49,315 nt of DNA from a virus, in the IMG/VR virus record IMGVR_UViG_3300047157_000051, positions 1 to 49,315 of that record, one strand, 5' to 3'. This document shows, piece after piece, positions 13,844 through 24,600 of the stretch. The notes under the pieces are model-generated. The model did not search any database and was not told where the DNA came from. It saw nothing but the letters and a program-made list of their open reading frames with translations. A program made the translations under genes and the position numbers. Numbering within the stretch: the first letter of the stretch is position 1; each line of letters starts with the position of its first letter.

Positions 13844-15728
13844 TAAAGTAGGTATCAAGGAATATCTTGGTATAAAAATTAATTACAGTAATGAAAAACT
13901 ATTAGATAAGTTTAGCCTTGACACACTCAAGGATAGATACTTATGGGAGAATGAAACACATGCACAAGAAGCATTCGCAAGAGCATCCGTCTTCGGAGCA
14001 ACCTACAAAGGTCACACAGATTTTGAATTGGCTCAAAGACTTTATCACTACAGTTCCTCTTGTTGGTTCATGTTTAGCACTCCTATACTTAGTAACGGGG
14101 GAACAAGTCGTGGGCTTCCTATTAGCTGTTTCCTCAATTATGTACCTGACAGCAGGGATGGTTTATCTGCTCACTATGACGAGAATATATGGTTGGCAAG
14201 TTCAGGTGGAGGTATTGGTGGATATTGGGGAGATATTAGGAGTAACGGTATTTCTACTACTCACGGTAGTAAGTCTACTGGTTCAATTCCTTTCATGCAT
14301 GTTGTAGATTCTCAGATGTTAGCCTTTAATCAAGGCACTACAAGACGTGGTTCTTATGCTGCTTACATGGACATATCTCATCCGGAGATTGAAGAGTTCA
14401 TTAACATGCGTAAAGAATCTGGTGGAGATATCAATCAGTAAGAATCTTAATCTTCATAATGGTATCAACATTACCAATGAGTTCTTGAAAGCTGTACAAG
14501 AAGATGCAGACTTTAGATTGATTGACCCTAAGACTAACGAACCTGTTAAGATTGTAAATGCTAGAGACTTATGGTGGCAGATCATTAATGCTAGAGCAGA
14601 GACAGGTGAGCCATACATGGTTAATATAGATACATGTAACGAAGCATTACCTAAAGAACAAAAAGATTTAGGATTAGAAATCAAACAGAGCAATCTATGT
14701 TCTGAGATTACTTTACCTACTAACGAAGAACGAACAGCAGTATGTTGTTTATCTTCTGTAAACTTAGAATACTTTGATGAGTGGAGTGAGAACCCTCTAT
14801 TCATTGATGATTTAATTACCATGCTTGACAATGTATTACAACATTACATTGATAACGCTGTAGATACAAATAACTTAGGAGAATACAATGCAAATTTTAA
14901 AAGATTTCAAAAACATATTAAGCCGGGCAAAGAAGGGTTTCTAAATCTGCCTACTCTGCTTATAGAGAAAGGTCGTTGGGTCTTGGTGCGATGGGATTCC
15001 ATTCGTATCTCCAATCACGCAACATTCCTTTTGAAGGTATCTTCGCTACGGGCTTTAATTACAAAGCATTTAAACACATTAAGAGACATTCGCTTAGAGC
15101 AACTGAACGACTTGCTGATGAACGTGGTGAGTCACCTGATGTCAGTGGTAGTGGTAGGCGTAATGCTCATCTACTCGCTGTTGCTCCTAATGCTTCTTCT
15201 AGTATCATATGTGGTGGTACGTCTCCTTCGATTGAGCCATACAGGGCTAACGTTTATACGCACAAAACTCTCTCAGGTTCTTTCCAAGTTAAAAACAAAT
15301 ACCTAGAAGATATACTTAAAGATAAAGGATTAAAGAAAGATGAGTTGACTGCATTGTGGAAAGACATTGCAGGTAACGAAGGTTCAGTACAACATCTTGA
15401 TATTCTTACAGATGATGAGAAAAGAAATATTTAAGACTGCTAATGAGATAGATCAAATATGGATTATAGAACATGCTGCTAAACGTCAAGAGTTTATATG
15501 TCAAGCACAGTCAGTTAATCTTTTCTTTACTATTCCTAAAGCTACAGAGCCACAGGAAGTACATGATGAATACATGCAGTATGTCAATGATGTACATTGG
15601 TATGGTATGAATAAACTAAAGTCTTTGTATTACTTTAGAACTAATGCTGCTCGTAATGCAGAGAACGTAAACACTAAAGTTCAACGTATAAATTAGACGA
15701 TGCTGAATGTATAGCTTGTGAGGGATAG
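13833..15728 (+). CDS. nrdA: Ribonucleotide reductase class I alpha subunit, frameshifted
   Basis: Reduces ribonucleoside diphosphates to make dNTPs. Conserved pieces: SRGLPISCFLN (redox Cys near residue 99), ASSGGGIGGYWGDIRS, QSNLCSEITLPT with the catalytic Cys (about 287), VCCLSSVNLE with the second redox Cys, and APNASSSIICGGTSPSIEPY. A C-terminal CIACEG (thioredoxin-reactive pair) reaches TAG at 15728. There is no N-terminal ATP-cone, so ATP/dATP activity control is probably absent, as in many marine phages. Indels near 14430, 14910, 15425 and 15690 split it into several frames. About 632 aa. Confidence 0.85.
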
Positions 15729-15729
15729 T

Positions 15730-15873
15730 ATGGGTTGTTGGCACTGTGGAACAGAATTAATATGGGGTGGAGATCACGACATAGAAGATGAGAACGATGA
15801 ATACATTATGGAAACTAATTTAAGTTGTCCTAAATGTAACTCTGCTGTAATAATTTATTTACCAAAGGATTAA
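15730..15873 (+). CDS. 47-aa zinc-ribbon protein between nrdA and nrdB
   Basis: ATG at 15730, two bases after the nrdA stop. CWHCG near the start and CPKC at residues 33-36 make a classic two-knuckle zinc ribbon, with an acidic loop (HDIEDENDEYI) between. The position inside the nrd operon suggests a redox or regulatory partner of the reductase, but that is inference. Next start follows after one base. Confidence 0.6.
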   Translation: MGCWHCGTELIWGGDHDIEDENDEYIMETNLSCPKCNSAVIIYLPKD

Positions 15874-15874
15874 T

Positions 15875-16054
15875 ATGAAACAATCAGAATTTGACAATGT
15901 GTTTAGTCAGAAGTTTTCTGGCTTTACAAGTAGGATGTGGTTAGATTATTGTGATGAAAATAATAATCCATTCGCAAAAACAAAAGATTACGCAGGATAC
16001 GTAATTGAAAATTTAAAATATTTAGTTAAGAGATTTAACGAGGAGAACAGATGA
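15875..16054 (+). CDS. 59-aa protein in the nrd operon
   Basis: ATG at 15875 one base after the previous stop, TGA overlapping the nrdB start in ATGA. MKQSEFDNVFSQKFSGFTSR begins a mixed-charge helical protein with a single Cys. I do not recognise it. Strict coupling with nrdB suggests coordinated dosage. Confidence 0.55.
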   Translation: MKQSEFDNVFSQKFSGFTSRMWLDYCDENNNPFAKTKDYAGYVIENLKYLVKRFNEENR

Positions 16055-17035
16055 GCTTATTAGATACCAGAGATTACTACAAACCTTTTGATAACCCGTG
16101 GATGTTTGACTACTATGTCTTACAAAACCAAATGCATTGGATGCCGGAGTCAGTACCATTACACACTGATGTAAAAGATTGGCAAGAGTTAGACCCAAAA
16201 GAAAAGAATTTACTTACACAAATCTTTAGATTGTTTACTCAATCAGATGTTGATGTTGGTGCAGGATATGTTGATAGATACATGCGTATCTTTAGAAAGC
16301 CAGAAGCTAGAATGATGATGGGTTCGTTTGCAAACATGGAATCAATACATCAACATGCTTATAGCTTATTACTTGATACAGTTGGTATGCCTGAGATAGA
16401 GTACAAAGCTTTTGCCGAGTACGAAGAGATGGCAGATAAACATGAGTACGTACATAAGATTAAAACAACTAAGTCAGATAAGAAAAGTATTGCAAAAACT
16501 TTAGCAGTCTATTCAGCCTTTACAGAAGGACTACAGTTGTTTAGTAGCTTTGCAATCTTGTTAAACTTTCCACGCTTTGGTCGTATGAAAGGTATGGGAC
16601 AGATAGTTACTTACTCTATACGTGATGAGTCTATGCACGTTGAAGCTATGACTAAATTGTTTAGAGAGTTTATTCAAGAGAACCTAGATATATGGACAGA
16701 TGATTTTAAAGCAGAACTATATGAAATCTGTAGACAGATGGTAGAACTAGAAGATAAGTTCTTAGACTTAGTGTTTGATATGGGAGACCTTGAAGGACTT
16801 ACCAAGAAAGATATGTATGCTTACAATAGATACATAGCTGATAGAAGATTACTACAGCTAGGATCTAAAAACAAACTATGACCAACGTGAGAATCCTCTT
16901 GGTTGGTTGGATGAAGTGATGGGTGTTGAACATCAGAACTTCTTTGAAGGTCGTGCTACTTCTTATATGAAAGCAGGACTACGTGGTAGACAAGATAAGA
17001 TAACCTTTGCAAACTTGGAGAGTGATAATGGTTAA
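16051..17035 (+). CDS. nrdB: Ribonucleotide reductase class I beta subunit, one frameshift
   Basis: Carries the metal site and radical for NrdA. Visible ligands are Asp66, Glu97, His100, Glu159, Glu193 and His196, with the radical Tyr104 in NMESIHQHAY, so this is an ordinary tyrosyl-radical class Ia-type subunit. The first frame ends at 16881. A one-base correction there continues as YDQRENPLGWLDEVMGVEHQ to a basic end at 17035. About 327 aa; the last part normally contacts NrdA, so it should be included. GAGGAGAAC provides the ribosome site. Confidence 0.85.
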
Positions 17036-17202
17036 TAAAACGAAGCAAACTTAGTAAGTTTTAAAGTGCTTCTTACACGTAACAATGATATAGTTACAGA
17101 GTTTAGTATGTTACCGGAGGATATGGTTGATGAGATATTCCCTCTTGATGAGAGAGACAGGTAATAAAAGAACTTAAAAAGTTTTTTACACCTGAAGAAT
17201 AA
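17028..17202 (+). CDS. Small acidic protein at the end of the plus-strand block, frameshifted
   Basis: Overlaps the nrdB stop (MVNKTK...). After an indel near 17050 it reads NLVSFKVLLTRNNDIVTEFS and EDMVDEIFPLDERDR, then a second shift near 17162 gives VIKELKKFFTPEE before TAA at 17200. About 58 aa. Function is unknown; last gene before the convergent terminator. Confidence 0.45.
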
Positions 17203-17271
17203 ATACCCTAGCTAAATCAGGGAGACTTACATAACTTAATTTTCAAAGAGTTGAGTTAAACGCTAGGTATT
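17202..17271. terminator. Convergent terminator region
   Basis: AATACCCTAGC (17202-17212) pairs with GCTAGGTATT (17262-17271) with one bulged C. Inside, TAACTTAA (17232-17239) pairs with TTGAGTTA (17251-17258) with one GU. It lies exactly between the ends of the plus- and minus-strand gene blocks and could stop transcription from both sides. No long T-tract, so strength is uncertain. Confidence 0.5.
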
Positions 17272-17278
17272 AAAGTAA

Positions 17279-17635
17279 TTATCCAGCTAAAGGATTCTTA
17301 TTCTCTTCTTTAAATATTTTTATATCAGTCTTAACACTTTCGATATCAGCTTTCATACCTGACATATCAGACCTGATAGATTCGAGGTTATTAATCTTAA
17401 GTAAGATAGTTTCATCAATAGTTTTATTAATATATTCTACTGATGTTTCTAACGCTTCAATTCTATTGATAACCTCATCAACTCCTTGCTCAGTTTCTTT
17501 AGCTTGTCTAGCTTTAGTTTCTAAGTTTTCAATTCTATTGACATAGGTTGCCCCAGTATATCCAAATCCGGCTAGTGTTCCTATGATACCAGCCAATGCA
17601 ATAAACTGTGTTGTTTTATTTTGTAACCAATCCAT
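17279..17635 (-). CDS. Membrane-anchored coiled-coil protein, 118 aa
   Basis: Last gene of the late operon. One transmembrane helix (about residues 10-30, QFIALAGIIGTLAGFGYTGA) is followed by a long coiled coil with regular Leu/Ile/Val spacing to about residue 110. The architecture resembles inner-membrane spanins or phage coiled-coil membrane proteins, but no lipoprotein partner is seen beside it. Intact frame; AGGAGAATA ribosome site. Confidence 0.55.
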   Translation of the reverse strand: MDWLQNKTTQFIALAGIIGTLAGFGYTGATYVNRIENLETKARQAKETEQGVDEVINRIEALETSVEYINKTIDETILLKINNLESIRSDMSGMKADIESVKTDIKIFKEENKNPLAG

Positions 17636-17644
17636 AATATTCTC

Positions 17645-19687
17645 CTATAATTTTGGTTGTAGTTCTCTCATTTCAATCAGTGTTTCTAAACTCTGACCTG
17701 CCATTTGATAAAAGCCTTCGATGTTATCTGACAACATATTGTTGGCATAGATATCTGTTGACTCGTACCATGTTTCTTGATCGGGTAATGTCACTAACCT
17801 ATAGTTATTAAAGTTAGGAACAAACCCCATGTAAGCTATGATAGTATTCTCTGACCCATACTCACCGGTCTCTTCTTGTTTAGCTTCAACATCATCTTGA
17901 GCAGCTTGTAAGTTTTGGGCTATGACATTGGCTACAGTTTGTTCAGCTTCTGTGGCTGATGCATCTGTAGAAACTGACACATCTATTTGACTTTGTAAAG
18001 TTTGAGTAGGTGTTGTATTAACTGCGACACTCGTTGTCTCAACTGTCTCAGCTTCAACACTTGTAGAGCTTGTAGAATTACTGACACTAAAGCTTGTACT
18101 CATGTCTAAGACTTGATTGTTTTGTGCAGTAGAAGATGTAAACTGTTCAGATATACTAGGTGAATTACTAGTACTAACACCACCACCAGAATTAGATGAT
18201 GATACGCTAGAAGCTCCTGTCGTGCCACCTGTAGCGTGTATAGAGTTTCCTGCTGTAGTACCACTAACACTAGCTTGAGCTGTCCTTAAAGTAGATGAGA
18301 CAACATTCAGTGCCATTTCTCTACTTATTGAACTTCCACCTTCTGAAACTTCAGCAATTAGTTCTTCTTCTATTTCTTCTTCTATAACCTCATCTTCTTC
18401 TTCAACCAGCTCTTCAATAAGTTCTTCCTCCGGCTCTTCTGCATACGCAAGTTCTTCTTCCATTGCTGTCTCTTCCTCAAACCACTCCTCCAGTTCTTCG
18501 ATAGTTTCCAATTCAATAAATGTTTCAGGCTCTGTGTAATCTTCTACAAGAAAAGTTTCTTGAAAGATAAACTCTTCTACCATTAAATCTTCTATAGGTA
18601 AAAATATTTCTTCCTCTTGCATAACTTCAAAAGGTTCTACAAATTCTTCACGTGGTTGAAACTGTTCAAAGATTATTTCTTCTTCATAGACAAACTCAAT
18701 CTCTTCAAAAGTGTCATACTCAGGTTCAAAGATATACTCTTCAAATATTTCTGGCTCTTCAAAAGTGTCATACATGTCATACTCTTCTTCGTAACCATAG
18801 TCAAACACTTCTTCTTCGTATCCGTAATCAAAGTATTCTTCTTCTTGATAGTACCCTATATCTGCTTCTTGTCTATAGCCTTGACAGAATGGTCCATACT
18901 GTGGGTCAAGGTCACACTGGAGGTCGTCATAAGCTTCCCAATATCCTGCACAGCTTACATCGTTTAATGGATTACTACAGTCAAGGGTCTCACTTGTACC
19001 ATACAAAGAACCACCATCTTCTAATAAAGTATTTGATGTAGTAGTGTTCCAGTCTTTATTTACACAAGAGCTAGTGTTGGTTGTACCTGAATTACATTCA
19101 TCGTGAAATAAATATTGATAGTAAGTATCTGAATCTTTTTGTTGTCCAATAAGAACATCGTGTTGTATGATATCTAAATCACCATACCTAAAATCAAAGG
19201 TAGAGTTAGTCCAAAGGATTACTTCAAAACTGTTATCAGATGCACGATTGTATTCCTTCATATCATACCAACCAAAAACTGTCTTATCACTAAAGTTCTT
19301 GGCTAACATTTTAGAGTTGTTATCTCTTATGAGGTCAGTCCAGAATGGAAAGAGTGTATAGTTGTATTGTGGTAGTGGGTCAGGTGTATAATCACCACAG
19401 TAATTATTATAGTTTACATTACCTGTACCTAATCCAAAGTGCAGACATCCATTCGTAGCCATACGAGCAGATGTAAACTGTTTATCGTAAAAGTTAAATG
19501 TAAAATCTAAATTAAAAGCAGACGAAAGCTGGTCGTCTCCTGAGTTTAGGTTGGTTGTATTTGATTCGTTTGTGAGGTCTACTAAAGACTGATTGCCTTC
19601 AGGTATGTATTGTGCACAAGTAGAGTTAGATAAACCTAACAGTCCTATTAAAGCTAATCCAAGTAAAACTCTAAAGTACTCACCCAT
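17645..19687 (-). CDS. Exported NIDO-like, Glu-rich protein, 680 aa
   Basis: A signal peptide is clear: MGEYFRVLLGLALIGLLGL, then a polar stretch with TCA before Gln as a signal peptidase I site. Residues 45-190 resemble a NIDO/beta-sandwich domain (MATNGCLHFG, LFPFWTDLI, NSFEVILW, FRYGDLD). A Cys-containing segment follows (Cys near 206, 215, 244, 252 and 264). Residues 280-455 are extremely acidic with Phe and Tyr (EEEYFDYGYEEEVFDYGYEE). Then comes a Ser/Thr/Val-rich stretch and a conserved-looking C-terminal domain with IIAYMGFVPNFNNYRLVTLP. The cell location should be periplasm or surface. Function is unknown; the frame is fully intact. Confidence 0.6.
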   Translation of the reverse strand: MGEYFRVLLGLALIGLLGLSNSTCAQYIPEGNQSLVDLTNESNTTNLNSGDDQLSSAFNLDFTFNFYDKQFTSARMATNGCLHFGLGTGNVNYNNYCGDYTPDPLPQYNYTLFPFWTDLIRDNNSKMLAKNFSDKTVFGWYDMKEYNRASDNSFEVILWTNSTFDFRYGDLDIIQHDVLIGQQKDSDTYYQYLFHDECNSGTTNTSSCVNKDWNTTTSNTLLEDGGSLYGTSETLDCSNPLNDVSCAGYWEAYDDLQCDLDPQYGPFCQGYRQEADIGYYQEEEYFDYGYEEEVFDYGYEEEYDMYDTFEEPEIFEEYIFEPEYDTFEEIEFVYEEEIIFEQFQPREEFVEPFEVMQEEEIFLPIEDLMVEEFIFQETFLVEDYTEPETFIELETIEELEEWFEEETAMEEELAYAEEPEEELIEELVEEEDEVIEEEIEEELIAEVSEGGSSISREMALNVVSSTLRTAQASVSGTTAGNSIHATGGTTGASSVSSSNSGGGVSTSNSPSISEQFTSSTAQNNQVLDMSTSFSVSNSTSSTSVEAETVETTSVAVNTTPTQTLQSQIDVSVSTDASATEAEQTVANVIAQNLQAAQDDVEAKQEETGEYGSENTIIAYMGFVPNFNNYRLVTLPDQETWYESTDIYANNMLSDNIEGFYQMAGQSLETLIEMRELQPKL

Positions 19688-19692
19688 GAGTC

Positions 19693-20796
19693 TTATTGAG
19701 TTCTATAAAATTCTTTCTTACACTGTCTCTTTGTTTTAGTTTTTCTTGTATAAATAACTTTAACTGCACCAACTACATCTTTATTTATTTTATCTCTGTT
19801 AGGATTTTTATCGTGTGTACATTGTTGGATGTAAAGTTTTTCTTGGTCTTTAACATCAGGTCTTTTAGCTTTGTTTTCAGCCCAAGCCATTGATGCTTCT
19901 TTACCTATCTTACCTTGGTAAGGGCAAGGAGTACCAGCCATTTCCATAGCCTTAAATACTCTCGGGTCTTGACAAAGTATAGATACTGAAGCCACTTTCA
20001 TACCAGTATCATATAGATACTTGGAAAGTTTTAAGCGTTCACAGTTCTCGTCAGTTACAGTAGCTCCTGTAGAGAACCCAAATACTTGCCCTTGAAAAGC
20101 ACCAGAACGACCTACAGTACAGAGGTCTTGTGAGTAAGACATAATACTAGGTGCTATAGCAGAAGCAGGAGGTGCTTTGCTTTTTACATTCTGGTTGATT
20201 GTTTGAGTAGAGTTAGACTCGTTAATATTTCTGTTAGTGTTGTCGGACTTAGTATTGTTGTTATTAGTATTTGTGTTGTCCGTAGTCACATTAGAGTCTG
20301 AAGTCGATGTATTAACGTTAGTATTGTTATTAGTATTTGTATTATTACTAGTAGAATTACTGTTGTTATTTACGTTCTGATTTACTGTAGAGTTTACAGT
20401 AGAGTTAGATGTCGAAGTAGATGTGTTGACGTTGTTATTATTATTGGTATTACTGCTTGTAGATGTGGAATTATTAACGTTGTTATTGGTGTTAGTTGAT
20501 GTATTAACATTAGTATTATTATTAGTTGACGTATTAGTATTCGTATTTACATTAGTATTATTATTAGTATTACTATTGGTATTCGTATTAGTATTGGTAT
20601 TATTATTAGTGTTGTTATTGGTGTTGGTATTTGTAGTCACCGTATTATTAATAGTTGTTAAACCATTGTTTTCACAATACTGAGTACCTGCAACACAGTC
20701 TCCTGTTTGGTCAGCACTTAGCCCAAATGAAACTGCTAACATTCCCAACACAATCAAAGGTCCAAAAAAATTTTGATTTAATGTACGCCTTGTCAC
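19693..20796 (-). CDS. Exported Asn/Thr-repeat protein with Cys-rich C-terminal domain, 367 aa
   Basis: Signal peptide (MTRRTLNQNFFGPLIVLGML through LSA before Asp). Residues 50-205 are an almost pure Asn/Thr/Ser/Val repeat (NTNTNNNTNVNTSTN style), encoded by degenerate codons. The C-terminal domain (about 215-367) has SYSQDLCTVGRSGAFQ, FGFSTGATVTDENCERLKL, ILCQDPRVFKAMEMAGTPCP and a basic tail; this domain recurs in marine podoviruses, function unknown. Four or more Cys suit a disulfide-bonded periplasmic fold. It overlaps the next gene upstream at 20796 by one base. Confidence 0.6.
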   Translation of the reverse strand: MTRRTLNQNFFGPLIVLGMLAVSFGLSADQTGDCVAGTQYCENNGLTTINNTVTTNTNTNNNTNNNTNTNTNTNSNTNNNTNVNTNTNTSTNNNTNVNTSTNTNNNVNNSTSTSSNTNNNNNVNTSTSTSNSTVNSTVNQNVNNNSNSTSNNTNTNNNTNVNTSTSDSNVTTDNTNTNNNNTKSDNTNRNINESNSTQTINQNVKSKAPPASAIAPSIMSYSQDLCTVGRSGAFQGQVFGFSTGATVTDENCERLKLSKYLYDTGMKVASVSILCQDPRVFKAMEMAGTPCPYQGKIGKEASMAWAENKAKRPDVKDQEKLYIQQCTHDKNPNRDKINKDVVGAVKVIYTRKTKTKRQCKKEFYRTQ

Positions 20797-21188
20797 TACT
20801 TATCTCCTTTTGTAAAGTCTCCTTTAGACTTTGATGAATTTGTATAGAGACCAAACCAAGCTGCTCCTGCCCCTACGACTACTGATATTAACCCTGATTG
20901 TTGCATGGTAGGGTCTTCTAATCCCATGAACCAAAATGTGGTATAGTATAATAAATACATGTACACACTTAAGAAAGCACGAGGTATAATCCTCCAGCTA
21001 TCTACAGCCTGTGCCACAAATATTAATTTTTGATAAGGGTTATCGTTCTTGATATCCTCTAACTCTCTTATCCTATCTTTTAGTTCTGACTTCTCTTGTA
21101 GCAAAGCCATGAATTTATTAAGGTCAATCTCTACCTCATTCCTATCCATGTCGCCACTAAAGCCACTCATGCCCATGTTGTTATTCAT
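20796..21188 (-). CDS. Membrane protein with N-terminal coiled coil, 130 aa
   Basis: An N-terminal Met/Gly/Asp-rich segment, a coiled coil (residues 18-48), then two hydrophobic stretches: LSVYMYLLYYTTFWFMGL and SGLISVVVGAGAAWFGLY, ending in a Lys-rich tail. Two-helix hairpin membrane proteins in late phage operons can be holins. That is a possibility only. Intact frame; overlaps the next gene downstream in the operon. Confidence 0.5.
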   Translation of the reverse strand: MNNNMGMSGFSGDMDRNEVEIDLNKFMALLQEKSELKDRIRELEDIKNDNPYQKLIFVAQAVDSWRIIPRAFLSVYMYLLYYTTFWFMGLEDPTMQQSGLISVVVGAGAAWFGLYTNSSKSKGDFTKGDK

Positions 21189-21197
21189 ATCTTATCT

Positions 21198-21632
21198 TTA
21201 TTTTTTAACTAGGCTGCCACCAAAGTACATACCTATAATTGCTGATACAAGGTTTGTATCTAGTTGCGTAATTACCAAGCCTTGGAAAGTTACCCATTCA
21301 AATACTTCTCTACCATCTGTAAAGAATAAAAAGCCCGGATGAAATAGTGTATATCCTACTGTTACATCAACATCTGGATAATATACTGCTACCAGTTTAG
21401 GTAGTATAACGATTGCAAAGATAGACGATAGAGCAATGATACGTCTTGTCCATTGAAACCCTGCGTTATCTACGTTACGTGCAGCATCTACAGCTTTAAG
21501 TTGAAACTCGCCACGAGTAATCAACATCTTCTGCTCATCTTGTTTAGCCTTTAATCTCTGTGACCACAGACTTAATAAACTACTAATTAAAGTAGAGCCT
21601 AGCATAGTTATAATTTCAAATGGGAACATCAT
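21198..21632 (-). CDS. Multi-pass membrane protein, holin-like candidate, 144 aa
   Basis: N-terminal hydrophobic helix (MMFPFEIITMLGSTLISSLL), a basic amphipathic helix (LWSQRLKAKQDEQKMLITRG), then hydrophobic stretches near 65-85 (RRIIALSSIFAIVILPKLV) and at the C-terminus with GMYFGGSLVKK. Similar proteins follow the internal virion genes in other marine podoviruses. Could be a holin or a virion membrane factor. It overlaps the 3' end of the big internal protein by 17 bases. Confidence 0.5.
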   Translation of the reverse strand: MMFPFEIITMLGSTLISSLLSLWSQRLKAKQDEQKMLITRGEFQLKAVDAARNVDNAGFQWTRRIIALSSIFAIVILPKLVAVYYPDVDVTVGYTLFHPGFLFFTDGREVFEWVTFQGLVITQLDTNLVSAIIGMYFGGSLVKK

Positions 21633-24600
21633 ACACCTCTTCTAATAATTCTTCGTAAAGCCTTCTAAAGTTTTCTAACTCCATAAAGCCTAGCCCTTGT
21701 CCAATCTGGTGCATTCTATAAATGTTATAGGCTATGCCTAATTGTTTCTCTGTGTAAAGTAGCATTAGTCTAACGCTATCTTGTAAAAATTGATAGTGTC
21801 CAGTGGCAGAACTTCCAGCTAAATTTTCTCCTCGTTTAACATTTCTGTTTGAACTTTCTATATATCTTACATTCTTATCTAAATGTAAAAGATTTTTTTT
21901 AAAACTATCATAAGGAAGATCGCTAAATTCTGGGTAGTCTCTTTGATATCTATTATAGTGTTCACGTATAAAATTGTCTAGTACTTCATCGTGGTCTGGA
22001 TTATTTTTAATTTGTCTTGACATCATTTGTTTAACAAACTTAGAGCTATACTCTAATGCATCTTTTATACTAGACTGCACTGTTCCTTCAGTAGTTCCGT
22101 TTTTAAAACCAAGTCTGTCCATTTGATTTTTATAATTTGCACCACTTAAATACTCACTTTCTCTATCTTTTGGGTCTTTATTTACAAACTGTACCGGGTA
22201 TTTGTCTTGAACTTCTCCACCTTCAAATAGTGAATCTCTAAGGTCTTTTCCTAGTTCTAGTTTTTCTAGTTCATTTAATGCTCTTTGTTCTACAGCAGTG
22301 TAATTATTTTTTCTTATTAAAGGCAAATGTGAAAGTTTTTCATAAGATGAAATATACATTGAGTTAAAATCTAAGTAAGATACATTTGGTCTGTTATCTA
22401 ATTCAAATACTTTTTTTAATAAATACTCAGGTATTCGTAGTGGTAAAAATTTACCCTCTCCCAAACTAATAGACATTTTTTCTAAAGCATTTAAATCTTT
22501 TAAATTATTATAAATTAAAGTATTAACCGTAGAAGATTCTAAGTTTAAAGTTTTTGCACCTTGTAAAGCTTTATATAAATCTACTTGATACTCATAATAT
22601 TTTTTATTTTGAGCAATATATTTTTCATACATTTGTTCTGTAGTATCTGTTTTGTTAAAAGATAATCCTCTATCAACCTCATCTTTAATATTATTAAACT
22701 CTCTAAGTTTAAAATATAAACTTCTTTCTATAGACTCAGCATCAACTGTTGTAAAACGTTGACCAGTAATTTTAGACATTAATTCTTCATTAAATTTTAA
22801 ATTTCCTTCTTTAAATTTTTCTGCTTTAGCTCCTGCTGTCATGCTATAACCTTCTCGTATAACTCTAGGCACAAGAACTTCACCTACATGATACACAATA
22901 GCCATAGTATTTTCTAAAGATGAATTTGTTGTATTAAAACCTTTAATAGGTCTACCGGTATCTTTATCTATACCTGTGTATGCTTCTAATAATCTTTCGG
23001 TAAATAAAGCTTCTGTCATAAAAGGTTTTGCAAAAGTGATTATACCTTCTTTAATAGAAGAAGCTAGTATTTCATCAATAGTTGATGCAGGTGTTTTTGG
23101 GTCTAGTAATACATCAAGACTTGCTCTAATAACATCCAACACGGGTGCATCTGGATTAGTAAAAGATAAATCAACATATTGAAGGCGTCCTTTTGAATCT
23201 CGTTGATATCCAAGGGTACTTGTTTTTGACCAATAAGGAACTAATGCATCTTTAATTGCTTCTTCTTCTTGGTCTGTAACACCAAAAGCATACTTGCTAA
23301 AGTTATTAATACCTTCTGACCCAGCATACCCGACTGCAATTTTAGATGCTAATCTTTGGTATCCTCGTTCTACTAATTCTGCATTACCAGATTTAATTTC
23401 TGTTAGCCCTTGACTAATACTATGATAATTATTTCTCCATCGTTCTGCAAAAAAAGAATAAAAATTACCAAATGGAGCAGCTCGTAGTTGTTGAAATCCT
23501 TCTGGAACTAAATCATAAGTAGGCATTGTATTACGAATAATAGTAGCTGCTTCTTTCTCTAATTCAGGTATACTTTTTTTACCATCAGATAAATTGTTTG
23601 CTCTTTTTAAAACAGCCAATTCTTTTTCAAACGCAGCAATTCTCCATAAATCATCTTCTGCAACATATAGCTTACTTATTTTAGTGGTAAGATTTTTTAA
23701 CGCTTGACTTGTAGTTGTATAAGCTAACTTTGAAAATGTTTCATTTTGTTGTTGCACAAAATCATCTAAATACTTTGCACTATTTATATTTCTTTTAAAC
23801 TCAGAAACTTGTACATTTTGATTAACTAACCCTAGCCTTTGATACTTAACATAAACTTTTTCTAGTTCTTTTACACTTTTTCCTCTGGATGCAAAGAGTT
23901 CATTTTGTAATATTTTAAAAGATTCTCTTGTTTCTTTATCAAAAGGATTTAAACCATTACCAAGCATAATTAAACCACCACCAATAGTGTTTCTAGCGTG
24001 TGTAATTCCACTATACACTGTTGCAGCAGCCTGACCCCAACCTTTTGCTGCTAGTAAAGTTTGACCAACTCTTGCCCAAGGACTACTACTTTGAACTTGA
24101 TTCATTTTATCAAACAACTTAGCAATCTGTGGTGTTGTCCTAGCTCCGTTTAAAGGTCCAAAACCTTCACCAGTAATAATACCAGCAGTTCGTTGATTAG
24201 CTAAATTATTTACTGTTGTAGGGTCTAACACATCGTCATAAAACCATTTGCCTTTTCCTTTTTCAGCTAAATCGTCATACAATTTTAACTCTGTTAAGTA
24301 ATGCCCTAATGTTTCTATAGTGTTAAAAACTGATTTACTTGTCTGTTCTACTGACCGTTCGCCCATTAATTTTTTTAAAGGCTCTCCTATTTCTTCTCTT
24401 GTTGCAAATAGTATGTCTGAATTTTGAGCACCAAACACATCATTAAAATATGTTTTAATATTTGTATCAATACCTTTATATTGAACACCTTTGTTTAATA
24501 TTCCATCTACAATATCTACAGCTTGTGTTTGAAAGTTTGGTTGTTTAGCCCCTGTTTCGAATAATTCTTTTTGAGAGGGAGCTGTCTCTAACATGTTTTT

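Noticed and set aside
8451-15728. True pseudogenes, introns or inteins splitting helicase, polymerase and nrdA
   Set aside because: The pieces abut within a few bases, all motifs survive, and no intron or intein sequence lies between them; single-base errors explain the breaks.
20423-20683. Plus-strand Leu/Val-rich 'membrane protein' frame
   Set aside because: It is the antisense of the Asn/Thr repeat; AAY/ACN codons read backwards give Leu/Val.
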